Origin: a bacterium
GTDB taxonomy: Bacteria > CLD3
DNA length: 32,066 nt
Direction of reading: 5' to 3'
Assembly (NCBI GenBank): GCA_020850775.1
Contig: JADZEA010000095.1
Location: 1 to 32,066, forward strand
The translations under genes were made by a program, and so were the position numbers. Below, piece after piece: positions 25,001 through 32,066 of the stretch (the first letter of the stretch is position 1; every line of letters begins with the position of its first letter). The notes under the pieces were generated by a model. It was not told the DNA's origin and made no database searches. It saw nothing but the letters and a program-made list of their open reading frames with translations.

Positions 25001-26011
25001 ATGAAAAAGCCACTTTTGATTGTTTGCGGAGAGTTTTCCGCACAAGTTTACGCAGAAAAAATTATTGAAAAGCTAAAACAAACAGACATTTTTTTAGTTT
25101 CCTTCCTGCCTTCCCAAAAAGTGGAAAAATCACGAAATTTTTTGATTGGAGAACTTGCTGAAATCGGCTTCACAAATCTTACAACAAGGTTTTTAAAAGG
25201 ATTTCAGTTCCAAAGAGAAATTCTTGAACTTGTAAAAACCAACAAAATTCAAACGGCACTTTTGGTTGACCTTCCTTCTTTCAACCTGCCACTTGCAAAA
25301 GAACTAAAAAAACTTGGCTTAAAAGTAAATTACTTTGTTTCTCCAAAGTTTTGGGCTTGGAATTTTTCCCGTGTAAAGGAGCTAAAACTCTCAACTGACG
25401 TTGTGTTTTCTATTTTTCCTTTTGAAGCTGAACTTTTACAAAAAAACGGAGTGAAAAGTTTTTATTGCGGAAACGTTTCAAGATTTTTAGTTAGTCAAAT
25501 TGAAGCAAAACAAAAGACTAACGAGCTTTTACTTTTGGCTGGAAGCAGGCAAAAAGAGGTTGAGAATTTTTTTGTAAACTTTGATTTTGCAAAAACGGAG
25601 TGTGTTTGTTCGTGTCTGGAGTTTTTAGTTTACCCAAAAAATGTGCAAAAATCCTGCAAAAACTCGCTTGAACTTTTAGCAGAAAGCAAAAAAGCAATTG
25701 CAACTTCGGGAACGGTAACTTTGGAAGCAGCGCTTTCAGGAGTTCCGACGGTTGTGGTTTACAAGTTAGATTTTTGGGCTTATTTTTTAGCAAAACGTTT
25801 TATAAAAGTTCCGTTTGTGAGTTTGCCGAGCATAATTTTAGGCAGAAAGGTTTTTCCTGAACTTTTGCAGGAAAATTTTTGCACAAGAAACATTTTGGTT
25901 GAACTAAAACAGCTTGAAAAAATGGATTTTACGGCAACCAAAGAAGAGTTGGAGAAGATTTTAGGTTTTCAAAACCCTTTTGAATTTGTAGTGGAAAACT
26001 TAGTGTTTTGA
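25001..26011 (+). CDS. lpxB: Lipid-A-disaccharide synthase, divergent
   Basis: A 336-residue glycosyltransferase of the LpxB family that joins UDP-diacylglucosamine to lipid X. Blocks in family order: LIVCGEFSAQ (N-terminal loop), LVDLPSFNLPLAKELKK, SPKFWAWNFSRVKEL, IFPFEAELL, LLLAGSRQKEV, SGTVTLEAALSGVPTVVVYK and VFPELLQE. Several positions differ from the usual form: GExSGD reads GEFSAQ and the later SLPN reads SLPS. It is also shorter than the roughly 380 residues of E. coli LpxB. I prefer the ATG at 25001, where the conserved beta-strand begins; an in-frame TTG at 24983 adds six residues. The enzyme acts at the inner membrane in outer-membrane synthesis. Confidence 0.85.
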   Translation: MKKPLLIVCGEFSAQVYAEKIIEKLKQTDIFLVSFLPSQKVEKSRNFLIGELAEIGFTNLTTRFLKGFQFQREILELVKTNKIQTALLVDLPSFNLPLAKELKKLGLKVNYFVSPKFWAWNFSRVKELKLSTDVVFSIFPFEAELLQKNGVKSFYCGNVSRFLVSQIEAKQKTNELLLLAGSRQKEVENFFVNFDFAKTECVCSCLEFLVYPKNVQKSCKNSLELLAESKKAIATSGTVTLEAALSGVPTVVVYKLDFWAYFLAKRFIKVPFVSLPSIILGRKVFPELLQENFCTRNILVELKQLEKMDFTATKEELEKILGFQNPFEFVVENLVF

Positions 26012-26100
26012 TAAGAATTTTTGATTAACTCTAAATTTTCTTGTTTCAAAAAATTTTCTTTGACTTTAACTTTAAGAAATAAAAATTTTGGAGAATCAGA

Positions 26101-27477
26101 ATGATTAAAAAACATATTTTTCGCGAGTACGACATTCGCGGAGTGGTTGACGTTGACCTGACAGACGAGTCGGTTGATTTGATTGGTAGAGGTTTTGCTT
26201 CTTACGTTCACAAAGTTTGCCACAAAAAAGACAGAAACCTGGTTGTAACGCTTGGCAGAGACGTGAGACTTAGTTCAAAAAGGTTTCGCGACATTCTTGT
26301 AAAAGCCTTTGTTGAATCCGGGCTTGATGTGATTGACCTTGGCGAAGTTACAACTCCGGTAACTTATTATTCCGCTCATTTTTTAGCACCGGATGCAAAC
26401 ATTATGATTACAGGAAGCCATAACCCTTCAAATTACAATGGTTTTAAGACAGGAATTGGAACAGGAACGGTTTTCGGAGCAGAAATCCAAAAAATCCTTT
26501 CAATCATTGAAAACAAGGATTTTGTAAATGGAACAGGTTCGCTTAAAGAGAAAAATATCAATGATGACTACGTGGAAATGGTTTGTTCAAAAATTAAACC
26601 TGCAAAAAAATTAAAAGTTGTTGTTGATGCGGGAAATGCAACAGGCGCTTTGTTTGCTCCACAACTTTTGCGAAAAATCGGTGCGGAAGTGATTGAGCTT
26701 TTTTGCGAAGTTGACGGAAACTTTCCGAACCATCATCCTGACCCGACAGTTGAGCACAATTTGCAGGATTTGATAGCGAAAGTTAAGGAAACAAATGCAG
26801 ATTTAGGAATTGGTTACGATGGTGATTGCGACAGAATTGGAGCGATTACAAACAAAGGAAACGTAATTTGGGGCGACCAGCTTTTGGCAATTTTTGCGAG
26901 AGACGTTCTTTCAAGAAACCCAAAACAGGAAATTGTTTTTGACGTGAAGTGTTCACAAGGCTTGATTGAAGACATTGAAACTCACGGCGGAAAGCCATCA
27001 ATGTGGAAAACAGGGCATTCACTTTTGAAGAACAGAATGAAAGAAATTCACGGTTTGATTGCGGGAGAAATGAGCGGACACATTTTTTTTGGTGAAAATT
27101 ATTTTGGTTTTGATGACGCAGTTTACGCTTCCTGCAAACTGCTTGAAATCGTTTCCAAAACGAACCAAACCTCTGATGAAATTCTAAAATCAATTCCATA
27201 CTACAATTCAACCCCTGAAATTCGTGCTGAATGCGAAAATGATGAAGTAAAATTTCAAATTGTTAAGCAAGCAATGAACTATTTTACAAAAAAATACAAA
27301 ACGATTGATATTGATGGAGTTAGAATTTTATTTGACGAAGGTTGGGGATTAATTCGTGCTTCAAACACACAACCTGTAATTGTTTTGCGGTTTGAAGCAA
27401 AAACAAAAGAAAACTTGAATAAATACCAGGACTTGGTGGTTAGTAAATTAAGAGAGTTTGGTAAATTTACAATTTAA
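26101..27477 (+). CDS. Phosphomannomutase/phosphoglucomutase (alpha-D-phosphohexomutase)
   Basis: A 458-residue phosphohexomutase moving phosphate between C1 and C6 of a hexose, feeding nucleotide-sugar synthesis. The phosphoserine loop is TGSHNPSNYNG with S106. The Mg site is D240-G-D-C-D-R245, the sugar loop is GEMSGH (322-327), and the C-terminal phosphate loop is RASNTQPVIVLR. FREYDIRGVV at the start is typical of the AlgC/ManB type. A GGAG lies seven bases before the ATG. Mannose versus glucose preference cannot be read with confidence. It is probably transcribed from the 89-base gap after lpxB, which shows no clear element. Confidence 0.93.
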   Translation: MIKKHIFREYDIRGVVDVDLTDESVDLIGRGFASYVHKVCHKKDRNLVVTLGRDVRLSSKRFRDILVKAFVESGLDVIDLGEVTTPVTYYSAHFLAPDANIMITGSHNPSNYNGFKTGIGTGTVFGAEIQKILSIIENKDFVNGTGSLKEKNINDDYVEMVCSKIKPAKKLKVVVDAGNATGALFAPQLLRKIGAEVIELFCEVDGNFPNHHPDPTVEHNLQDLIAKVKETNADLGIGYDGDCDRIGAITNKGNVIWGDQLLAIFARDVLSRNPKQEIVFDVKCSQGLIEDIETHGGKPSMWKTGHSLLKNRMKEIHGLIAGEMSGHIFFGENYFGFDDAVYASCKLLEIVSKTNQTSDEILKSIPYYNSTPEIRAECENDEVKFQIVKQAMNYFTKKYKTIDIDGVRILFDEGWGLIRASNTQPVIVLRFEAKTKENLNKYQDLVVSKLREFGKFTI

Positions 27478-27516
27478 GAAACTTTTAACTTTACAAAGCG
27501 TTACAAAACCTTTACT

Positions 27517-27548
27517 TTGTCAGTAGTTTAAACTACCCTAACTAAATT
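27517..27548 (+). promoter_or_regulatory. Palindrome within a candidate promoter spacer before the Cys-rich gene
   Basis: A perfect 14-bp palindrome, GTAGTTTAAACTAC (27523-27536), directly follows a TTGTCA -35-like hexamer (27517-27522). Possible -10 elements are TAACTA (27539-27544, spacer 16) or TAAATT (27543-27548, spacer 20). A dyad inside a 19-20 base spacer is the arrangement of MerR-type promoters; here that is inference only. Confidence 0.4.
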
Positions 27549-27571
27549 TTACTAAATTGAAAGGAATTCCA

Positions 27572-27901
27572 ATGTTTAAAAAAATTGCCCTGAGTGGAGC
27601 TTTAATTGCTGCTCTTGGAATCAGCGGATTTTTATTCGCAGGTGCAAATTGCACAAAAACAAGTGCTGCTTGTAGCTCAAAAAAAGCAGAAACTACTGCT
27701 AAAACCGTTCAAGCTACAAATTGTACTCCTGAACAAATGGCAAAATGCACTCCTGAAGAAGCTGCAAAATGTGTCGCAAAATGCACTGCTAAAAACGCAG
27801 AAAACAAAACCTGCACACACACTACAGCTACAAAAGAAACAAAAACTGACGTAAGTTTAGTTTCAACAGCCAAAGCAGACGTTAAGAAAGCAGAAAAATA
27901 A
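27572..27901 (+). CDS. Small exported Cys-rich protein with short CTPE repeats
   Basis: A 109-residue protein of unknown function. A signal peptide (KK at 3-4, hydrophobic core about 5-23, then FAGANC) predicts export. The mature part has a degenerate eight-residue repeat, CTPEQMAK then CTPEEAAK, followed by CVAK and CTAK. Cysteines recur at four- or eight-residue spacing, which suggests metal binding or disulfides. The tail is Lys/Thr-rich and low in complexity. I chose the ATG at 27572, with AAGGA six bases upstream; a TTG at 27557 would precede that site. It is a single-gene unit with its own strong terminator and a palindrome in its promoter region. The cysteine in GANC is not a convincing lipobox. 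Confidence 0.75.
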   Translation: MFKKIALSGALIAALGISGFLFAGANCTKTSAACSSKKAETTAKTVQATNCTPEQMAKCTPEEAAKCVAKCTAKNAENKTCTHTTATKETKTDVSLVSTAKADVKKAEK

Positions 27902-27938
27902 TTTTAATGCTCTACTTGGAAGCATAAAAAATCTTTTC

Positions 27939-27972
27939 AGGGAATTTGTGAGAACACAAATTCCCTTTTTTT
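27939..27972 (+). terminator. Strong Rho-independent terminator after the Cys-rich gene
   Basis: A 12-bp perfect stem (AGGGAATTTGTG at 27939-27950 and its complement at 27955-27966) has an AGAA loop and runs into a T-tract ending at 27972. It lies 37 bases after the stop codon. Confidence 0.92.
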
Positions 27973-27985
27973 ATTATTTTTAGTC

Positions 27986-28020
27986 AAACGTGAATCTTTA
28001 CCTGAAAAATGTTCACGTTT
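27986..28020. promoter_or_regulatory. 9-bp inverted repeat before the TolB-like gene
   Basis: AAACGTGAA (27986-27994) and its exact complement TTCACGTTT (28012-28020) are 17 bases apart, 36 bases before the TolB-like ATG. It could be an operator or a leader hairpin. It is more GC-structured than most repeats here, so less likely to be chance. Confidence 0.4.
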
Positions 28021-28056
28021 TACTAAACTTCAAATTCAAACTTTTTAAGGATTTTT

Positions 28057-29073
28057 ATGAAAAAACTTGCCTTCATTTTAGCTTTTACCTCTTTACAAAC
28101 AACATTTGCACAAGAAACTCACTTGAAAAATATCAAACAACTGACTTTCGGCGGCGAAAACGCTGAGGCTTACTTAAACGAAGATGGAACAAAACTAATT
28201 TTCCAATCAACTCACGGAGACTTTGCCTGCGACCAAATTTTCACGATGAACATTGACGGAACAAACAAAAAACTTGTCAGCACCGGAAAAGGACGAACAA
28301 CTTGTGCTTACTACGTTTACGGAACAAACAAAATTATCTTTTCCTCAACTCACCAAAAAGATGAAAAATGCCCTGAACCTGTGATGTTTGCACAAGGAAA
28401 ATACGTCTGGCACATTAACCCAAACTATGATATTTTTGTTTCTGACACAAACGGAGAAGACCTTAAACCACTTGCAAGCTCAAAATATTACGATGCTGAG
28501 GCGACAATTTCAACTGACGGTAAAAAAATTATTTTTACCTCAACACGCGACGGAGATTTGGAACTTTACAAAATGAACACTGACGGAACAAACGTGAAAA
28601 GGCTTACAAACACAGTTGGCTACGATGGAGGAGCATTTTTTTCCGATGACGGAACAAAAATAATTTACAGGGCTTACCACCCGAAAACAGAAGAAGAAAT
28701 TAAAATTTACCAGGATTTACTTGCTCAAGACCTTGTCCAGCCTTCAAAAATGGATTTGTGGATTATGAATTCTGATGGTTCAGAGCAAAAACAAATCACA
28801 AATTTTGGTGCGGCAAGTTTTGCACCTTTTATGCATCCGGATGGAAAACGGGTAATTTTTTGTTCAAATCTTCACTCACAAAAAGAAGGCGGACGAAATT
28901 TTGACCTTTTTATAATTAATCTTGATGGAACAGGACTTGAGCAAATTACTGACAATGAAACTTTTGACGGATTTCCAATGTTCACAAGAGACGGAAAAAA
29001 ATTGGTTTTTGCTTCAAACAGAAACAATGCTAAAAAAGGCGATACAAATATTTTTATTGCTGATTTTGAATAA
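28057..29073 (+). CDS. Secreted TolB-like beta-propeller protein (PD40 repeats)
   Basis: A 338-residue exported protein with a Sec signal ending TTFAQE (about residue 20). The rest is a series of PD40/TolB-type blades, each with a strand such as IFTMNIDGTN, IFVSDTNGED, LYKMNTDGTN, LWIMNSDGSE or LFIINLDGTG, followed by a KxxT/S turn and then an I-F-S/T-S strand. Four cysteines in blades 1-2 may form disulfides. An AAGGA site precedes the ATG. The M28 peptidase starts 15 bases after the stop and carries a very similar signal peptide, so the two form an operon. It is not TolB itself: the N-terminal TolB domain is absent. A periplasmic recognition role is plausible but unproven. Confidence 0.85.
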   Translation: MKKLAFILAFTSLQTTFAQETHLKNIKQLTFGGENAEAYLNEDGTKLIFQSTHGDFACDQIFTMNIDGTNKKLVSTGKGRTTCAYYVYGTNKIIFSSTHQKDEKCPEPVMFAQGKYVWHINPNYDIFVSDTNGEDLKPLASSKYYDAEATISTDGKKIIFTSTRDGDLELYKMNTDGTNVKRLTNTVGYDGGAFFSDDGTKIIYRAYHPKTEEEIKIYQDLLAQDLVQPSKMDLWIMNSDGSEQKQITNFGAASFAPFMHPDGKRVIFCSNLHSQKEGGRNFDLFIINLDGTGLEQITDNETFDGFPMFTRDGKKLVFASNRNNAKKGDTNIFIADFE

Positions 29074-29088
29074 TTTTAAAGGAAAAAA

Positions 29089-30831
29089 ATGAAAAAACTA
29101 ATCCTGACACTTTGCCTCTTTGTCGTAAGCCAAAGTTTTGCACAAGAACTTTTGCGGGAAAACATTGAAAAACACATAAATTTTTTGGCTTCTGATGAAA
29201 TGAAAGGTCGCTTAACAGGAAGTCCTGAAGGCGAAAAAGCTGCTTTTTACATTTCTAAAGAATTTGAAAAATATGGGTTAAAACCAATTAAAACAACTTT
29301 TTTAGAAGAATTTGAATTTAACGCTCCACCCAAAATTGCTCCTGAAAACACTTTTGAAATTACAAAAGACAAAAGGATTTGGCAACTTTACACTGATTTT
29401 ATTCCTGTTGTTTTTTCCACAAACGGAGAATTTGAAAACGAAGTTGTTTTTGGTGGCTACGGAGTAAAATCCACAAACTACAATGATTATGAAAAAATTG
29501 ATGTTAAAGGTAAATTTATTCTAATCTTACGCGGACTTCCCAAAAATTTCCCCGATTCACTGCAATCTTTTGCTTCACTTCACTACAAGGCTTCCGAAGC
29601 ACGTGAACAAGGTGCAAAAGGCGTAATTTTTACAACAGGTTACCACCAAAATGATTTATCGGAACTTGTTGTTTTTAAACCTTACGACAAAAATAAAGAC
29701 ATCGAAATTCCCGTAATTTCGGTTACACGAAAAATTGCCCAGGAATTAATCAAAAAAAACTTACAGGAACTTGAGAAAAAAGCTGAAGAATCTTCAGTTG
29801 CTTTTAGCGGCAAAAAAGTTTACGTAAAACTTAAAATAAATCTTGAACGAACAAAACAAAAGGCTTCAAACGTTGTTGGAATTGTTCGTGGAACAGAAAA
29901 ACCTGAAGAAGCAATCGTAATTGGCGGACACTACGACCATTTGGGACTTGGAGCTTTTGGTTCTCTGACTCCTGACAGTGTCGGGCAAGTTCACAACGGA
30001 GCAGACGACAATGCTTCAGGAACTGCAGGAGTTTTGGAACTTGCAAGGCATTTTACAAAAAACCCGACAAAACGCAGCTTGATTTTTCTTGCTTTTTCAG
30101 GTGAAGAAATGGGACTTTTAGGCTCAAAGGCTTGGCTTGAAAACCCATCTTTTGCAAAGGAAAAAATTGTCGCAATGCTGAACATGGACATGATTGGAAG
30201 GCTGAAAGATGAAAAATTAATCATTAATGGAGTTGGAAGTTCTGAAATTTGGAAGCCAAACATTGAAAAATTTAATGAGAATTATAAATTTCAAATTTCT
30301 TACAAACAAGATGGAGCAGGACCAAGTGACCACGCAAGTTTTTACGAAGAAGGAAAACCTGTTTTAGCATTTTTCACAGACGTTCACGAAGATTATCACA
30401 GCGTTGGCGACGATGTTTGGAAAATCAATTTTAATGGTGAAATGAGAGTTTTAAATCTTGTTAAAGACATTGCAGAAGCCGTTGGAAATTACGGGCAAAA
30501 TATTTTTTTTACAAAAGTTACCTCACAAGATCCTCACGAATCTGTTGGTAAAACAGGGTTTTCAGTTTACGTAGGAACAATTCCCGATTATTCTTACGAA
30601 GGGAATGAGGGAATGAAACTTTCAGGAGCGAAAGCAGGAGGTCCGGCAGACAAAGCAGGCTTGCAAAAAGGCGATTTAATCACGAATTTTAATGGAAGAG
30701 AAGTAAAAAATATTTATGATTTTATGTACGCAATTCAAAATTGCAAAGCAAACGTAACCGTTCCCGTTTTAGTTAAACGTGAAGGTAAAGAAATAACTTT
30801 GCAAGTAACTCCAATCAACAAAAAAGAATAA
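29089..30831 (+). CDS. Secreted M28-family metallo-aminopeptidase with C-terminal PDZ domain
   Basis: A 580-residue exported zinc peptidase. A Sec signal ends SQSFAQE (about 19). A helical segment and a PA-like insert (about 105-235) precede the M28 catalytic domain. Zinc and catalytic residues: H281 in GGHYDHLG, D306 in NGADDNASG, the E339/E340 pair in FSGEEMGLLG, D367 in MNMDMIGR, and H437 in DYHSVGDD. A PDZ domain (about 490-578) with GPADKAGLQKGDLITNFNG follows, an arrangement seen in M28 enzymes of Bacteroidota relatives. It should trim peptides or proteins in the periplasm or at the cell surface. A TAAAGGAA ribosome site precedes the ATG. Its stop lies six bases from the convergent TPR lipoprotein gene. 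Confidence 0.93.
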   Translation: MKKLILTLCLFVVSQSFAQELLRENIEKHINFLASDEMKGRLTGSPEGEKAAFYISKEFEKYGLKPIKTTFLEEFEFNAPPKIAPENTFEITKDKRIWQLYTDFIPVVFSTNGEFENEVVFGGYGVKSTNYNDYEKIDVKGKFILILRGLPKNFPDSLQSFASLHYKASEAREQGAKGVIFTTGYHQNDLSELVVFKPYDKNKDIEIPVISVTRKIAQELIKKNLQELEKKAEESSVAFSGKKVYVKLKINLERTKQKASNVVGIVRGTEKPEEAIVIGGHYDHLGLGAFGSLTPDSVGQVHNGADDNASGTAGVLELARHFTKNPTKRSLIFLAFSGEEMGLLGSKAWLENPSFAKEKIVAMLNMDMIGRLKDEKLIINGVGSSEIWKPNIEKFNENYKFQISYKQDGAGPSDHASFYEEGKPVLAFFTDVHEDYHSVGDDVWKINFNGEMRVLNLVKDIAEAVGNYGQNIFFTKVTSQDPHESVGKTGFSVYVGTIPDYSYEGNEGMKLSGAKAGGPADKAGLQKGDLITNFNGREVKNIYDFMYAIQNCKANVTVPVLVKREGKEITLQVTPINKKE

Positions 30832-30837
30832 AAAAAT

Positions 30838-31389
30838 TTAGTTGTAATTCCCAAGCCCGAAAGAAGCGAGTGTTTTTGCGATTTCCTGCGGGTTTGTTGA
30901 GTGATTTGTTCCTAAAATTATTGCAAGTTGGTTAGCAGATTTCTCGTAGTCGCCGGTGAGGAAAAAATCTTGTGCTAAAAGCAACCGTAAATTTTTTTCT
31001 GTAACTTGAGTGTCGTAGTTGAAAGAGTAGTTTGAATCAAGTTCAAAAAGTTTTTCCAGGATTAAAGTTGAGCTTGAAAATTTTGCAGTTTTTGAGTACA
31101 AAATCCCGATTCCCGAGAGTGCGTCTGTAAATTTCACGTCAAGGTTTAAAACAATGTTAAATTTTTCAAGGCTTGCGTCAAAATTTTCTTGTTTAAGATT
31201 CACCCAACCTAAGCCTGTGTTTGCTTCTACCTCTGATTCGCCTCGTGAAAGTGCTGTTTCAAAGTTTTTTGTTGCTGATTCGTAGTCTTGCTTTTCGAAA
31301 GCAGACCAACCAAGTCCAACGTAAGTTTTTTCGTCAACTTCGCAAGAAGTTAAAACAACCAAAAGAAGTAAGTAAATTATTTTTTTCAT
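30838..31389 (-). CDS. TPR-repeat lipoprotein
   Basis: A 183-residue predicted lipoprotein with a short signal ending in the lipobox LTSC (C16). Tetratricopeptide repeats follow: about 23-55 (YVGLGWSAFEKQDYESATKNF), 57-90 (ANTGLGWVNLKQENFDASLEKF) and a further pair to about 165. TPR proteins scaffold protein contacts; the partner is unknown. The gene starts three bases after the stop of the upstream secreted protein with no clear ribosome site, suggesting coupled translation. The stop faces the M28 gene six bases away with no terminator between. Confidence 0.82.
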   Translation of the reverse strand: MKKIIYLLLLVVLTSCEVDEKTYVGLGWSAFEKQDYESATKNFETALSRGESEVEANTGLGWVNLKQENFDASLEKFNIVLNLDVKFTDALSGIGILYSKTAKFSSSTLILEKLFELDSNYSFNYDTQVTEKNLRLLLAQDFFLTGDYEKSANQLAIILGTNHSTNPQEIAKTLASFGLGNYN

Positions 31390-31392
31390 TTT

Positions 31393-31965
31393 TTAATAAG
31401 TTAAAGTAAAAGTTATCAAATCACCTAAAAGCCTGCCTTTAAAAGTTTTATCAGTGCTTGATTGTATAAATTCTTGTGAATTATCGTAAGAAAACTGAAT
31501 TTCATAAACTCCGGCTTCCATTTTATAGCTTGCAAGTTTAGGTTTTTGGTCGCCTGTTGGAATTAGATTTTGCAAAACGAGTGGAACTTTTTGTTCTTTC
31601 CCGTCAATTTTTATTTTTTCCTGAAGCGGGAAAAATAAAGTTTTGGTAAAGGAATCACCTTTGGCAAGTAAGACAAAATCTTTTTCATTGGCAAGTTCAG
31701 TTTTAGTTCCTGAAAAGGCAAGTTCCGGTTTGATTAAGGAGCCTTTTTTCAGTTTTTCAATAAAATAAATACCTTTTTTATTGAACCAGATATTTTGGTC
31801 AGAAATATTTTTTACCGTAATTTCCACTGCAAGTTTTTCGCCAATTTTCACTTTTGGGTTAGTGATTTCAACCTTAAAATCCAAAGTGCTGTAACTAATT
31901 TGTGAGTTTGCAATTGCGGCTAAAATCGCTAAAAAACATACTGCTAAAACATTTTTCCTAAACAT
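31393..31965 (-). CDS. Exported protein with an Ig-like (BsuPI-like) beta-sandwich domain
   Basis: A 190-residue hypothetical protein. A signal peptide (about 1-21, ending AAIANSQ) predicts export. The mature part starts with LDFKVEITNPKVKIGEKLAV then EITVKNISDQ, the strand pattern of Ig-like domains such as the BsuPI family (a small all-beta domain with N-terminal VTVxN strands). It ends with YKMEAGVYEIQFSYDNS. No catalytic residues are visible. It lies between a DinB-family gene and a TPR lipoprotein on the same strand. A GGAG site precedes the ATG. The family assignment is by strand pattern only. Confidence 0.7.
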   Translation of the reverse strand: MFRKNVLAVCFLAILAAIANSQISYSTLDFKVEITNPKVKIGEKLAVEITVKNISDQNIWFNKKGIYFIEKLKKGSLIKPELAFSGTKTELANEKDFVLLAKGDSFTKTLFFPLQEKIKIDGKEQKVPLVLQNLIPTGDQKPKLASYKMEAGVYEIQFSYDNSQEFIQSSTDKTFKGRLLGDLITFTLTY

Positions 31966-31979
31966 TTTTTACTCCAAAA

Positions 31980-32066
31980 TTATTTAAAATTAGCTTTACG
32001 CATTAAAAAAAAGATTTGTCCTCTGTGGTGAACTTCGTGTTCAATCAGGTGGTAAAGAACCCAGCG
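31980..32066 (-). CDS. C-terminal end of a DinB-family protein (5' partial)
   Basis: The last 28 codons of a gene running in from the right edge. They read LYHLIEHEVHHRGQIFFLMR plus a short tail. HEVHHRGQI is the hallmark final helix of DinB/YfiT-type four-helix bundles, with the third metal-binding histidine. DinB-like proteins bind a metal and many are thiol transferases or are uncharacterised. The stop lies 14 bases before the next ATG on this strand. Confidence 0.8.
   Translation of the reverse strand, partial: RWVLYHLIEHEVHHRGQIFFLMRKANFK

Noticed and set aside
27700-27800. Tandem DNA repeat or CRISPR-like array in the Cys-rich gene
   Set aside because: The repeats are at protein level (CTPE units), too short and degenerate in DNA, with no spacers.

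Overview
The window reads as a bacterial chromosome segment of low to moderate GC, dense in respiratory and central-metabolism genes. I see no prophage, IS element, CRISPR array, tRNA or rRNA. Alternative complex III (ActC-D-E-F), lipid A synthesis (LpxB), secreted proteins with Sec signals ending in AQ, and several strong GGAGG-type ribosome sites suggest a Gram-negative of the Chlorobi/Ignavibacteria/Kapabacteria side of the FCB group. This placement is inference, with moderate confidence.

Layout. (1) 1-3701: the end of an alternative complex III operon (actC partial, actD, actE, actF), closed by a strong terminator. (2) 3745-4729, minus strand: a two-gene toxin-antitoxin-like pair with a Panacea/SocA-type (DUF4065) antitoxin, AT-rich compared with its neighbours. 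(3) 4915-10126, minus strand: nuoL-nuoM-nuoN, the proton-pumping arm of complex I, as a separate operon. (4) 10428-13505: a Rieske protein, a cytochrome b and an octaheme HAO-like cytochrome c in one apparent operon, closed by a terminator. (5) 13672-18732: a single 1686-residue regulator joining a Ser/Thr-kinase-like domain, an STAND-like ATPase, a helical-repeat region, a GAF domain, a sigma54-activator AAA+ domain and a Fis-type HTH. (6) 18819-22812: fumarase, phosphofructokinase, a small membrane protein and an FAD-dependent oxidase. (7) 22866-27477: glucose-6-phosphate isomerase (minus), an orphan ABC ATPase, LpxB and a phosphohexomutase. (8) 27572-32066: a small Cys-rich exported protein, a secreted TolB-like propeller with an M28 aminopeptidase, then on the minus strand a TPR lipoprotein, a secreted Ig-like protein and the end of a DinB-family gene.

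How the genes fit together. NADH enters at complex I (NuoLMN). The quinol made can be oxidised either by alternative complex III or by the Rieske/cytochrome b complex, whose likely electron outlet is the octaheme cytochrome. Fumarase, PFK, PGI and the phosphohexomutase supply the TCA cycle, glycolysis and sugar phosphates for the envelope. The most unusual items are the Rieske-cyt b-octaheme operon, the giant kinase/ATPase/GAF/sigma54 regulator, the Panacea pair, and several near-perfect palindromes placed where operators would sit (24177-24196, 27523-27536, 10279-10306).
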